This document shows, in pieces, positions 35,204 to 45,689 of a DNA stretch of 64,000 bases. This stretch comes from Sycobia sp. Sy_11 (Eukaryota > Arthropoda > Insecta > Hymenoptera > Epichrysomallidae). Location of the stretch: NCBI GenBank assembly GCA_018907035.1, contig JACCIC010000037.1, forward strand, positions 2,902,501 through 2,966,500, given 5' to 3'. Numbering within the stretch: position 1 is the first letter of the stretch; each line of letters begins with the position of its first letter. The notes under the pieces were generated by a model. It saw only the letters and a list, made by a program, of their open reading frames with translations. It was not told the origin of the DNA and made no database searches. The translations under genes were made by a program, and so were the position numbers.

Positions 35204-36403
35204 TGTTACGGACTAACTTATATTTGTTTTATTTCGATTTAATTTTAACATTTATAATTAAAATATAAGCTTTAGGTTAAGTTTTCTCAAGGCGAAATTT
35301 AATATAATTTCGTCGAATAATTATAATTACTGATAAAGTTAAGATTTTGTAACTTCTTTATTTATTTAAATGGAAGTGCATATTACTATAATATGATATG
35401 AAATATAATCTTAAGATACGTATGTATGTAGTGTTAAGACTGTATTATTATAATACAATCAATTCGTGAAATTCAAATTGAGATTGGTATATTTATAAGA
35501 ACTGTTTGTATTAGGATAATGTTACTCGGCGCGACTAAAATTATGAACAAAGATGACTGATAATTATGGGATATTAGTCACAAACAGATCATATAATATA
35601 ATTTATTAAACGTTAAAAATTAATGTTAATTTAGAAATGTAAATCTAGAATTATTATATTACAAATAATGATTTTAATGATAAATTATATATTACACGAT
35701 ATTCTAAATTATATTCGATTATAGGATAAACCGAGGAAAGAAAAACCTGTATTATTTATTTGTAAAGCAAGTCAGCGAAATTTCTATAATTTATTATAGT
35801 TTTTATTTAAGAATTTATTTAGATCTATATAGTTAAAGCAAAACTACGCATTCGAATTTAGTAAGCATTTTTTAAGTATCTGAAATAAAATAACATCTCG
35901 AGTGGCTTTGTAATAACCAGTGCTGTGACTGGAAAATTTCATATTTTCTACAATAAATGGATGTATGTAATTGAGAGATTCGGTGCCGTGCCCGGAAAAC
36001 GTAGGTTTTCGAAATCTGTACTTTCTTTGGCATGCATTCGTTTAGTGGAAAATATGATTATTTTCGAAAGCTGTTGAACTCTATCAAAACATAGAGATAC
36101 ATTCTACAAAATGTAGAAATAAAATTGTCCACAAAGATTGGATTTTCTTTCCGGGCCTTATGGCTGCGAGACAAAGCTGTTCGAGATTGTCGCGTAACGT
36201 TACACCCTTTATCGCTAAGTTCACGAAACCTACGTCGATTAGTGGGGGGCGAGGCTATAAAAATACGAGCGTGTTTATTCGAGTCATTATTATTTCGCTG
36301 GCTTCGCTAAGGTGCGTTATATATTTTATATTTTCACCATCATTAAAAATAGTTGTTTATAGAAAAGTTTGAATTTTATTTCATAGTCCATTAGTTGATA
36401 ATA
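35204..36403 (+). mobile_element. BEL/Pao 5' LTR
   Basis: 1200 nt, beginning TGTTACGGAC and ending GATAATA. It differs from the 3' LTR by three visible substitutions and one single-base indel, so insertion is recent. TATAAAAAT at 36256-36264 and a TCATT initiator-like word with its A at 36286 (30 nt apart) mark the probable RNA start. A 61-codon open frame in both LTRs is incidental. Confidence 0.97.
36256..36288 (+). promoter_or_regulatory. BEL/Pao LTR core promoter
   Basis: TATAAAAAT followed 30 nt later by GAGTCATT, matching arthropod TATA-to-initiator spacing. The same arrangement is at 43020-43052 in the 3' LTR. Confidence 0.6.
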
Positions 36404-36409
36404 ATTTGT

Positions 36410-36427
36410 TGGTGCCGAAACCCGGGA
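36410..36427 (+). other. Primer-binding site of BEL/Pao element
   Basis: TGGTGCCGAAACCCGGGA lies six bases after the LTR end. TGG would pair with a tRNA 3' CCA. I do not assign the tRNA. Confidence 0.8.
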
Positions 36428-36509
36428 CTTTATTTCCGGAATTGTTTGGACTTGAATTAAAATTTATTAAGTATTTAATTAACGCTTTTGCTTCTGTTTA
36501 AAACTGAAA

Positions 36510-38003
36510 ATGCCGGCTAAGAAAACCAAAAGGACGACCAGGCAGAGCAGAAATGAGCATCCAAAAGCGAAGCGCCCACGAACATCTGAACGCGCTGTAA
36601 GCCAAGGCGTTCAGCAGAACGAGGTGAACAACATCGAGGAAGGAAGTCCATCTCAACCTAATACTGGCAATCAACATCGGCGTAGTGGCAGAGTTTTCAA
36701 CTCTGAAAGCCGAGTTTCCGTTCGGGCGAGAGAGGTGCATCAACGAGAAAGCAGCCCGTTGCTGCTGCCGTCATCGAGAATCATCGACGAGGAAGCTGAT
36801 GGTGAGATTGCTGATGCTGCTCATAGATCGTCTGCAGTGGGAGACTACGGGAATGCTGTACAGGATTGGCAACATAGTACTGCGATACCGGTGAGATCGA
36901 CTCCTAATAATTTAGCAAGTGCGCCGGTAGATTCGACCGAGAGACTAATAAATGCGTTAGAAAGATCTTTAGCGTCAGTGCGTGATTCCTCATTTGCAAA
37001 TAACAATTCACGGTTTGTCAATCGTTTGACGACTGCAAAAAGCTTGCCGCCGTTTTCAGGAAATCCGCTCGAGTGGCTTCACTTTAAAGAAGCTTATTTA
37101 TTAACATCAGAACTAGGCGAGTACAGCGAGAGAGAAAATATTGCGCGATTATTTAACGCCTTATCAGGAGAAGCGCGCGAAGTCGTAAATACATTACTTG
37201 CCACGAGTCGTGATGCTAGTGCCGTAATAAAAACATTAGAGTTACATTACGGAAATAAAAAAATCGTAGCGGAAAAAATTGTTAATGAATTAAAAGTACT
37301 TCCGAGTATCGATTCCGAGAAAGTTAGCCTGACGCAATTTGCGACAAAATTCAAGAATGCGATTATAGCCTTTAAGTCGCTTGAACTGACGGGATATTTA
37401 CATAGCCCGGAATTAGGCAAAATTATTGGCGCAAAAATTCCGTCGGCATTAAAATATGAATATAATAGGTATGCCGAAAGCGTAAAGGAAAGCAAGTCTG
37501 AATTAGAAAAGTTAAGTGATTTTCTGTATAAAGAAGCAGAATTATCCGCAAAAGCCGGAATTTTTGAATCTGTTAATTTTGTTGAAAAACCGAAAAGTAC
37601 AAGCGTAGGGAAGTATGTACGTAACGATAAATCTGCGAAAATGTATGTAGCGAATCATAGATTTAATTCAGCAAAGAAAGATGCGCATTCCAATTTTAAT
37701 AGAATTCGTATGTGTTATATTTGTTCGCGTGCGAATCATCTTCCGTCGGAGTGTACAGTTTTCTTAAACGAAACTATTGAAAAACGTTGGTCGTTAGCTA
37801 GAAAATATAAATTATGCTACACGTGTTTGAAAACGGGTCACGCGAAAAATAATTGCCATGGAAAGAAATGTCCACAGTGTGGTAGAAGCCACCATAAATT
37901 ATTGCATAATGAGCAAAATTCATTTAATAATAAAGATTATTTCGGTAAGCAAGATTCTGTCGAAGCTATTCATGTTGCATCGTCCACGCATAATTCCGAT
38001 TGA
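36510..38003 (+). CDS. gag: BEL/Pao Gag protein, intact, ends in UGA-CUAG
   Basis: 497 codons from ATG at 36510 to TGA at 38001. It forms the particle that packages the retrotransposon RNA. The N-terminus is basic (PAKKTKRTTRQSR). The central LPPFSGNPLEWLHFKEAYLL at about residue 180 is the start of the capsid-like region typical of BEL/Pao Gag (a DUF1759-type domain), followed by SGEAREVVNTLL. The C-terminus has zinc knuckles CYICSRANHLPSEC (about residue 400), CYTCLKTGHAKNNC (about 437) and CPQCGRSHHKLLH. No frame damage. The stop is followed immediately by CTAG and then by pol in the same frame, so Pol is probably made by stop-codon readthrough. There is no alternative ATG for pol nearby. 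Confidence 0.95.
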   Translation: MPAKKTKRTTRQSRNEHPKAKRPRTSERAVSQGVQQNEVNNIEEGSPSQPNTGNQHRRSGRVFNSESRVSVRAREVHQRESSPLLLPSSRIIDEEADGEIADAAHRSSAVGDYGNAVQDWQHSTAIPVRSTPNNLASAPVDSTERLINALERSLASVRDSSFANNNSRFVNRLTTAKSLPPFSGNPLEWLHFKEAYLLTSELGEYSERENIARLFNALSGEAREVVNTLLATSRDASAVIKTLELHYGNKKIVAEKIVNELKVLPSIDSEKVSLTQFATKFKNAIIAFKSLELTGYLHSPELGKIIGAKIPSALKYEYNRYAESVKESKSELEKLSDFLYKEAELSAKAGIFESVNFVEKPKSTSVGKYVRNDKSAKMYVANHRFNSAKKDAHSNFNRIRMCYICSRANHLPSECTVFLNETIEKRWSLARKYKLCYTCLKTGHAKNNCHGKKCPQCGRSHHKLLHNEQNSFNNKDYFGKQDSVEAIHVASSTHNSD

Positions 38004-41000
38004 CTAGGCGTGGAAAATATTTACTTAAAGATATTACCTTTACGCGTTATAGGTTCTACAAAAACAATAGATACATTTGCGTTACTTGATGAAGGATCGA
38101 CTATCTCAATAATTAACGAAAATTTAGCGCGAGAGTTAGGTTTGAGAGGTAGAGAAATCGAACTATCATTAATTGGAATAGGTGTCGAGAAAATAACATT
38201 AACAAATTGCCAAAAATTAGACATTGATATTATCGATAGTTATGGGAGAAAGAAAATCAAAGGCGCTGCAACAGCAAAAAATATAAACTTGCCGACACAG
38301 ACCGTAAATGACGCGCTTGTTCAAAAAATAAATGATGCGGTGAATATAAAAATTAAATCGTATTACAATGCAAAAGTGCAAATATTAATCGGTCAAGATA
38401 ATTGGCCGTTAATAATTACACGAGAGTTTAAAAAAGTAGCCGGCACGAATTTAGCTTTATCGCGTACAACGCTCGGTTGGACTGTGCACGGCTCGATATA
38501 TCATATTTCAAGTAACCTAAATAAAGACACATTTCTCGAGAGAGATTCTATATCGGATTACACGTTAATGGTTCAAACTGAGTATACAGTCGAGAATACA
38601 TTGGACGAATTAATGAAGGAATATTTTGAACTGGATGCATTAGGCGTGACAGAAAAAACTAAGCGTAAAACAGGCAATGAAAGAGCGCTTAAAATTCTTG
38701 ATGATTTTAGCTGCGTGAAAGATAATAATTGGGAAGTTGGGCTTTTGTGGAAAGACGCGCATCCGCCTAATGTCGACAGTTCAATAACTGCGCGTAAAAG
38801 ATTGTCTCTACTAGAAAGAAAATTAGATCGCGATCCGAGTTATGCAAAATTATACTATCAAGAAATGCAACGATTTCTTGACCTCGGATACGCAAAAAGA
38901 ATTGATAAAAATATTGATCGTCCACGAACGTGGTATTTGCCGCACTTTGGTGTGCTGAATCCGAACAAACCAAACAAAGTGAGACTTGTGTTCGATGCAG
39001 CTGCGAAAACTTCCGGAATTAGCCTTAACGATCAGCTCGACACAGGACCTGATTTGCTGCAATCATTACCCGGTATACTAATTCGATTTAGGCTATATGC
39101 AGTAGCTGTAAAAGGCGATATTTCGGACATATTTTTGCGCGTAAAAATAAGAGATAATGATCGAGGCGCACAGCGTTTTTTATGGCGCGGTAGAGATCGA
39201 ATTAAAGAGCCCGAGGTATACGAAATGACAACATTAATTTTCGGCGCTAAATCATCGCCAAGCAGCGCCATTTATATTAAAAATCGAAACGCGAGGAAAT
39301 TTGAAAAATCTAATCCCGAAGCGTGCGACAGTATTGTCAATGATAGCTATATGGACGATCTGCTTACAAGTAGAAAGACCGAACGAGAAGCAGTAAGTCT
39401 TATAAATGATATTATAAAGATAAACGCAAAAGCAGGCTTCGAAATGCATAGCTGGGCGAGTAACCGGACGCGAGTATTAGATTTCGTAAAAACGAATAAC
39501 GACGGGCATCGCGATAAAAAACATATGTGCCTATGCGATCAAGGTAGGGAGAAAATTTTAGGATTATTTTGGGATACGAGTACAGATAATTTAAAATTCA
39601 ATGTAGAGTTTATTAAAATTCCGAAAGAAATTTTAAGCGGACAACGCAAACCAACTAAGCGTGAAATTCTACGCGTAATTATGTCTGTATTCGACCCTCT
39701 AGGACTATTAGCACCGTATACAATAAAATCGAAGATACTGATGCAGCAGATATGGCGTAGTGGTGTCAAGTGGGATGAGAAAATTAGAGATGAGGAATAT
39801 GCCGGCTGGGTTTCTTGGATTTCAAACATTACTGAAATAAAAAATTGTTTTTTACCGCGCTGTTTATCTCCCATTCAATTAGATGTAAAAGATACGCAAC
39901 TACATATTTTTTGTGATGCCAGTTTAATGGCATACAGCGCGGCGGCTTATTTGCGTACAGAAAACGTTAACATCACGCATGTCGCTTTAATAATGGCGAA
40001 AAGTCGAATAGCACCTCTTAAACCTTTAACGATACCACGTCTTGAACTTCAGGCTGCGTTACTCGGCGCCCGATTGGCGAAATTTATTGAAACAGAAATG
40101 AAAATTACGATTTCTCAGTGTTTTCTTTGGACGGATTCAATAACTGTAATCCGCTGGATTAAATCCGAACCTCGAACTCGTCACATTTACGTCGCGAATC
40201 GATTAGGTGAAATTGCAGAAATTACGCAATGCTCACAATGGCGATGGGTCCCAACTAATGAAAATCCGGCGGACGATGCGACGCGTTTCGTAAGGGATTC
40301 ACGCGTAATTTCGTCGAACGATCGTTGGTTTATTGGTCCAGAGTTTTTATGGAAATCGGAAATTCATTGGCCAAAAGAGAAAAAAATTCACGAAACTGAC
40401 AGAGAAGCTATCGATAAATTAGAGTGTAGAAAAGCGATGATATTTACATTATCTCCCGTAACAAACAACAGTTCTCTAGCTTTAAGGCTATTAGGATGGC
40501 AAGGACTGTTGATATCTGCTCGGCGTATTTATAAAGCATTTATTCGTTGGAGGGGAAATCGAGGGAAATGTGATACATCTATACAGACTATTAGTCACAG
40601 TGAAAATTATTGGTATCGTCTCTGTCAGCGCGACTTGTTTGAAACAGAAATAAGAGCGATAAAAAATGGAAAAGATGTCGGTAAAAATAGCATTTTAAGA
40701 CATCTGAAACCGTATATAGATAGCGATAATATTTTACGAGTTAGTGGACGTGCGACATTGGCTCCGACAGAATATTTCAATAATAATCCAATAATAATGC
40801 ACGGTAAACATTTTGCGACGAAATTATTAATAGCAGATTATCATAGACGCTTTTTTCACGGCAGCAACGAATCTGTTTTAAATGAACTGAGACAGAAATT
40901 TTACATTGTCGGTCTACGTAATGCTTTACGGTCGCTTGTAAGTAAATGTGTTGTATGTAGAATACGGAGAGGAAAACCGCGGACACCGTTAATGTCAACA

Positions 41001-41942
41001 TTGCCGACCGGTCGTGTTGCTTATCGGCAAAGGCCGTTCAGTCATTGTGGGGTCGATTATTTCGGCCCGATGACGGTGAAAATCGGTAGACGACGCGAGA
41101 AAAGGTGGGGCGTAATCTTTACATGTTTAGCAACCAGGGCTATTCATCTAAAAGTCGCTCACAACTTAAGCGCGAGCTCAGCCATCATGGCTTTACAAAG
41201 ATTGGCTTCGCGCAGGGGAATGCCCTTAGTTATGTATAGCGATAACGGGACTAATTTTAAGGGTGCTAGTAAAGAGCTTAAGGAGGCTATGTGTGATATG
41301 GACAACGATAAAATCGCAGGCTACGCAATGCGAAAGCGTATGCAATGGCGCTTTAATCCTCCTGATGCTCCTCATACGGGGGGAGCATGGGAAAGATTAA
41401 TACGATCGGTCAAAATATCACTTTATGCTATTTTACGAGAGCAGGCACCCAGCGAAGAAGTCCTCGTTACGCTATTATCTGAAATCGAGCATTCCGTAAA
41501 TTCCAGGCCGTTAACGCACGTTTCATTAGATCCGCGTGATAAAGAGGCTCTAACGCCTAATCATTTTTTGATCGGTTCGTCGTCCGGCTCGATTCAATTA
41601 GGAAAATATGATTCGATAAATTTAAACTTACGTAAACAATGGAGAATCGCACAAAACTACGCGGAATTATTCTGGAAACGTTGGCTCCGTGAATATTTAC
41701 CTACATTATTAACAAGAAAAAAGTGGACAGAAATGGAGGTTCCACTTGAGGTGGGAGATATCGTAATGATTGTCGATCTACAATGCCCGAGAAATTGTTG
41801 GCGTAAGGGTAAAATTACGCGGATATTTCCAGGGCAAGATGGACAAGTTCGAATTGCAGAAGTACACACTCCGATGGGGGATTTTACGCGATCAACGCGA
41901 AAATTAATTAAATTGTTTGGAAAAAATGAAGTACAAAATTAA
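38004..41942 (+). CDS. pol: BEL/Pao Pol polyprotein, intact (protease, RT, RNase H, integrase)
   Basis: Open from the codon after the Gag stop to TAA at 41940-41942, about 1312 codons with no ATG at its start. Domains, numbered from 38010. Aspartic protease with LLDEGSTISII near residue 26. RT with VRLVFDAAAK near 325, VAVKGDISDIFLRVKI near 365 and SYMDDLL near 445. RNase H with IFCDASLMAYSAA near 632, RLELQAALLGARL near 680 and LWTDS near 706. Integrase with an HHCC zinc region (H..FFHGS to CVVC, 943-985), VDYFGPM near 1014, YSDNGTNF near 1075 and GGAWERL near 1123, giving the D,D,E triad. All four activities look intact. No env gene follows. Translated as a Gag-Pol fusion if the UGA is read through. 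Confidence 0.95.
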   Translation, partial: LGVENIYLKILPLRVIGSTKTIDTFALLDEGSTISIINENLARELGLRGREIELSLIGIGVEKITLTNCQKLDIDIIDSYGRKKIKGAATAKNINLPTQTVNDALVQKINDAVNIKIKSYYNAKVQILIGQDNWPLIITREFKKVAGTNLALSRTTLGWTVHGSIYHISSNLNKDTFLERDSISDYTLMVQTEYTVENTLDELMKEYFELDALGVTEKTKRKTGNERALKILDDFSCVKDNNWEVGLLWKDAHPPNVDSSITARKRLSLLERKLDRDPSYAKLYYQEMQRFLDLGYAKRIDKNIDRPRTWYLPHFGVLNPNKPNKVRLVFDAAAKTSGISLNDQLDTGPDLLQSLPGILIRFRLYAVAVKGDISDIFLRVKIRDNDRGAQRFLWRGRDRIKEPEVYEMTTLIFGAKSSPSSAIYIKNRNARKFEKSNPEACDSIVNDSYMDDLLTSRKTEREAVSLINDIIKINAKAGFEMHSWASNRTRVLDFVKTNNDGHRDKKHMCLCDQGREKILGLFWDTSTDNLKFNVEFIKIPKEILSGQRKPTKREILRVIMSVFDPLGLLAPYTIKSKILMQQIWRSGVKWDEKIRDEEYAGWVSWISNITEIKNCFLPRCLSPIQLDVKDTQLHIFCDASLMAYSAAAYLRTENVNITHVALIMAKSRIAPLKPLTIPRLELQAALLGARLAKFIETEMKITISQCFLWTDSITVIRWIKSEPRTRHIYVANRLGEIAEITQCSQWRWVPTNENPADDATRFVRDSRVISSNDRWFIGPEFLWKSEIHWPKEKKIHETDREAIDKLECRKAMIFTLSPVTNNSSLALRLLGWQGLLISARRIYKAFIRWRGNRGKCDTSIQTISHSENYWYRLCQRDLFETEIRAIKNGKDVGKNSILRHLKPYIDSDNILRVSGRATLAPTEYFNNNPIIMHGKHFATKLLIADYHRRFFHGSNESVLNELRQKFYIVGLRNALRSLVSKCVVCRIRRGKPRTPLMSTLPTGRVAYRQRPFSHCGVDYFGPMTVKIGRRREKRWGVIFTCLATRAIHLKVAHNLSASSAIMALQRLASRRGMPLVMYSDNGTNFKGASKELKEAMCDMDNDKIAGYAMRKRMQWRFNPPDAPHTGGAWERLIRSVKISLYAILREQAPSEEVLVTLLSEIEHSVNSRPLTHVSLDPRDKEALTPNHFLIGSSSGSIQLGKYDSINLNLRKQWRIAQNYAELFWKRWLREYLPTLLTRKKWTEMEVPLEVGDIVMIVDLQCPRNCWRKGKITRIFPGQDGQVRIAEVHTPMGDFTRSTRKLIKLFGKNEVQN

Positions 41943-41955
41943 TTAAATTTTGTAC

Positions 41956-41966
41956 GGGGAGGAGGA
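41956..41966 (+). other. Polypurine tract of BEL/Pao element
   Basis: GGGGAGGAGGA sits directly before the 3' LTR, where plus-strand DNA synthesis would be primed. Confidence 0.85.
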
Positions 41967-41967
41967 T

Positions 41968-43166
41968 TGTTACGGACTAACTTATATTTGTTTTATTTCG
42001 ATTTAATTTTAACATTTATAATTAAAATATAAACTTTAGGTTAGGTTTTCTCAAGGCGAAATTTAATATAATTTCGTCGAATAATTATAATTACTGATAA
42101 AGTTAAGATTTTGTAACTTCTTTATTTATTTAAATGGAAGTGCATATTACTATAATATGATATGAAATATAATCTTAAGATACGTATGTATGTAGTGTTA
42201 AGACTGTATTATTATAATACAATCAATTCGTGAAATTAAAATTGAGATTGGTATATTTATAAGAACTGTTTGTATTAGGATAATGTTACTCGGCGCGACT
42301 AAAATTATGAACAAAGATGACTGATAATTATGGGATATTAGTCACAAACAGATCATATAATATAATTTATTAAACGTTAAAAATTAATGTTAATTTAGAA
42401 ATGTAAATCTAGAATTATTATATTACAAATAATGATTTTAATGATAAATTATATATTACACGATATTCTAAATTATATTCGATTATAGGATAAACCGAGG
42501 AAAGAAAAACCTGTATTATTTATTTGTAAAGCAAGTCAGCGAAATTTCTATAATTTATTATAGTTTTTATTTAAGAATTTATTTAGATCTATATAGTTAA
42601 AGCAAAACTACGCATTCGAATTTAGTAAGCATTTTTTAAGTATCTGAAATAAAATAACATCTCGAGTGGCTTTGTAATAACCAGTGCTGTGACTGGAAAA
42701 TTTCATATTTTCTACAATAAATGGATGTATGTAATTGAGAGATTCGGTGCCGTGCCCGGAAAACGTAGGTTTTCGAAATCTGTACTTTCTTTGGCATGCA
42801 TTCGTTTAGTGGAAAATATGATTATTTTCGAAAGCTGTTGAACTCTATCAAAACATAGAGATACATTCTACAAAATGTAGAAATAAAATTGTCCACAAAG
42901 ATTGGATTTTCTTTCCGGGCCTTATGGCTGCGAGACAAAGCTGTTCGAGATTGTCGCGTAACGTTACACCCTTTATCGCTAAGTTCACGAAACCTACGTC
43001 GATTAGTGGGGGGCGAGGCTATAAAAATACGAGCGTGTTTATTCGAGTCATTATTATTTCGCTGGCTTCGCTAAGGTGCGTTATATATTTTATATTTTCA
43101 CCATCATTAAAAATAGTTGTTTATAGAAAGTTTGAATTTTATTTCATAGTCCATTAGTTGATAATA
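41968..43166 (+). mobile_element. BEL/Pao 3' LTR
   Basis: 1199 nt, matching 35204-36403 except for three substitutions (two near the start, in the AAGCTTTAGGTTAAG region, and one in GAAATTCAAATTG) and one deleted A near the end. It is followed by the ATAAC duplication at 43167-43171. Confidence 0.97.
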
Positions 43167-43171
43167 ATAAC

Positions 43172-44463
43172 AGTAGGGTACGCCGACGATATCGCTCGAG
43201 TAGTGACGGCTAAGACCCTTGATGAACTCACTGAAAATGCCAATGAGGCAATCAGCAACATCAGTAGATGGATTAAGTCGGCTGGTCTACAATTAGCGGA
43301 GCACAAGACAGAAGTAGTTCTTGTCAGCAGTCGTAAGAAGGTAGATAGTATTACTCTTAAAGTTGGTAGCTGCCGCATTAGTTTTGCGCCATCTTTACGA
43401 TACTTGGGTGTACAGCTTGATGCCAGGTTAAACTTCAAAGAGCATCTAAAGATATCTGGCGAAAAAGCGCAACGGGTTTCAGCTGCCTTACGTCGGCTCA
43501 TGCCTAACATTGGTGGCCCACGCCCACCCCAGAGGAAGCTATTAGCTTATGTTGTTAATTCTGTCAGCATGCATGTAGCACCAATCTGCCATCATGTATG
43601 TGGAATTAAATCGTATTGAGAGCTGGCCATTGCGACCCGTCGTCGCTCCTGTGTACGTATTATTAGTGGTTACAGGACAGTATCCACCGACGCTGCTGAG
43701 GTACTTGCCGGAATTCTTCCTTTCGATTTAGCTGCAGATGAACTGGCTAGGCCTTACAAAATATGTAAGGCCGCAGTGGATTCTCTACAAGGTGCTAAAA
43801 ACGTGGAACGTCATCATTCTATAGAAATATGGCAAAAACGATGGACCGATTCTAAAAAAGGCCGATGGACTTATCGTATCCTTCCAGACATACACAGATG
43901 GATCAACAGGAAACACGGGGAATTAGATTTCCACCTAATCCAGTTGCTGACTGGACATGGTTGTTTTAGGTTCTATTTCCACCGCTTTCACCTGGATAAT
44001 AACGATTTCTGCCCCATCTGTCCGACTTTGGTCGAGGATGCCGAGCATATATTAGTGAGCTGCCCTCGTTTTAGAACACAACGTGAGCACTTGATGAACA
44101 TCATCAATAAGCCAATAAGACCAGAGAGCATCCTATCAATAATGCTGGAATCTTCTGAAAACTGGAAGGCAGTAGCCAGTTTCGCAAAAGAGGTGATGAC
44201 CAAACTTAGAAATGTCGATAGAACTAGGCGAATGGCCCAGGATGAACCAGGCTAACTGATTCCATTTTAAGATGCAGAGGACGAACACCGAACCCTTGAT
44301 CACTTGTGTGGATGGGGGACGTAGGATAGTGTCATAAGAAGAGGAGTCGTATAGACTAACTAACAGCCCCGCCGAAGTAATATTCCCAGATAGTTCCGGC
44401 GGCATGCTGGTTTCGAGAGGCCACTAGTGCAGAGCTTCCTCTGCCTACGCCTAATAAAAAAAA
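43172..44463 (+). pseudogene. R1-clade LINE ORF2, second part (from YADD to C-terminus) and 3' UTR
   Basis: It continues the interrupted RT: VGYADDIARVV (catalytic YADD, 43175), then LQLAEHKTEVVLVSSRKK and FAPSLRYLGVQLD (RT thumb). A stop occurs at 43617. From about 43620 the frame resumes: ATRRRSCVRIISGYRTVST, then EIWQKRWTDSKKGRWTYR and ELDFHLIQLLTGHGCFRFY. The C-terminal zinc motif CPICPTLVEDAEHILVSC follows (44010-44060), and the protein ends TAA at 44253. After a 200-nt 3' UTR the element ends CCTAATAAAAAAAAA at 44463, followed by CA repeats. Without the BEL insertion the ORF still carries several stops, so it was dead or decayed independently. Confidence 0.88.
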
Positions 44464-44479
44464 AACACACACACACATT

Positions 44480-44527
<48 letters not shown>
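44464..44527. repeat. Microsatellite (CA)n-(TA)n, 3' flank of the LINE
   Basis: About six CA units and then about 22 TA units. With 31649-31788 it shows that the LINE lies inside one CA/TA microsatellite. Confidence 0.95.
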
Positions 44528-44530
<3 letters not shown>

Positions 44531-44541
44531 CTAATTTTCGT

Positions 44542-44850
44542 ACACATAAGATCTTGATTAGAAAAGACGTCGTTCTTTCCAATATTAGAAAAAGTTGAGG
44601 AAATCTAACTAGAATCAAAATAGAAAGTCTAACCATTTTCTGAATTCTCCTACTTGGCAGATTCCGCCTAGAAAAACGCCATTCTTTCCAAAATAGGGAG
44701 AATTTAAGGAAATCTGACTAGATCCAAGATAGAAAGCCTGAGAATTTCCTTAAGCTTTCTACTTGTAAAATTTTGATTAGTGAAAACACGTATTTTTTTC
44801 TAACCTCAATAAAAGATAAGGAAATCTGAATACATTCGAGAAAGTAATAA
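44542..44850. repeat. Diverged tandem repeat, about 109-bp unit, nearly three copies
   Basis: The anchors GATTAGAAAAGACG (44556), GCCTAGAAAAACGCC (44666) and GATTAGTGAAAACACG (44774) are 108-110 nt apart. Each is followed by TTCTTTCC-type and AGGAAATCT-type words and ends near TCTACTTG. It lies inside the right arm of the composite element. Confidence 0.7.
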
Positions 44851-44999
44851 TTAATATATGACGATTACTAGATGATCGTAGGGAAACCTAAATCGGATCT
44901 GGCGAGTATTACCTATATGAGGAAATCATCAGTAATACTGACTAGGATCTAGCCCAAACTAGGGATACACCGAGTATATTTCTGCACGGGTATTTGCAT

Positions 45000-45685
45000 A
45001 TTATAAATTATTTTATTTTATTTAAATACATTTAGGAGGAGAAAGTGAATAATGTGTGAGTATTAAGAATAATGTAATATGTAGTATTATTGCGTAAATT
45101 AAATATTAATGTAGCTAGAAACAGTAAGCCTACGGGAAAAATTCGAGAAATCTGCGGATTAAGTACATTATTTCTATTGTCACTTCTACCTGCTTCATTT
45201 TACACTTTTATTCTTAAATATTTTTCTTGTCATCTAAACTATTATGTAAGGTAATTTTTTCAGATTTTAAAGCAAATTCGCACATTTCTTCTTGGATCTT
45301 ATTCGTGCATATCTGTTTTATACAGCTTTATCAAGCAAGGTTAAGACAAAAAAAGAAAAGAAGAGCAAATACGTAATATATTAAAAAACTTATTATTCAA
45401 AAATAGTATTATTGTTGTACTTGTAAAAATGTATAAAAGTCTAGTAACGTAAAATAAAATGAAATATCTATAGTAAAAAATTATTATTACATATATAATA
45501 TATTATTTTTTATATATTATTAATATGTATATATTTATGGAAAAATTGTCCATTGAAAATGTCTTTTGGAAAAAATGTCCAATGGCAAAACAGATTAGAA
45601 AATTTTATTCCCATTCAGCTAAATTTTATATGCATTCGTGGGAACTTATATGAACCTTCATCGTGCAATACTCTGAATTTTTTGA
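45000..45685. other. AT-rich non-coding stretch
   Basis: Only short imperfect repeats (TGTCCATTG and CAATGGACA-like words near 45550-45590). Confidence 0.4.
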
Positions 45686-45689
45686 AAAT

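Larger units (their letters stand above)
30931..44990. mobile_element. Composite element bounded by TIR-like ends
   Basis: CCCGTGTAAAAATTTCTTCTCG at 30931, preceded by TA, faces a right end at 44990 whose reverse complement reads CCCGTGCAGAAATATACTCG, followed by TA. Inside both ends are related TCTAGTC/GACTAGA words. The simplest reading is a non-autonomous TIR element whose internal TA/CA microsatellite later received the LINE and then the BEL/Pao element. The ends match at about 16 of 20 positions, so the pairing is plausible rather than proved. Confidence 0.4.

Noticed and set aside
36125..36310. 61-codon frame present identically in both LTRs
   Set aside because: Identity is explained by LTR duplication. 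It spans the core promoter and resembles no protein.
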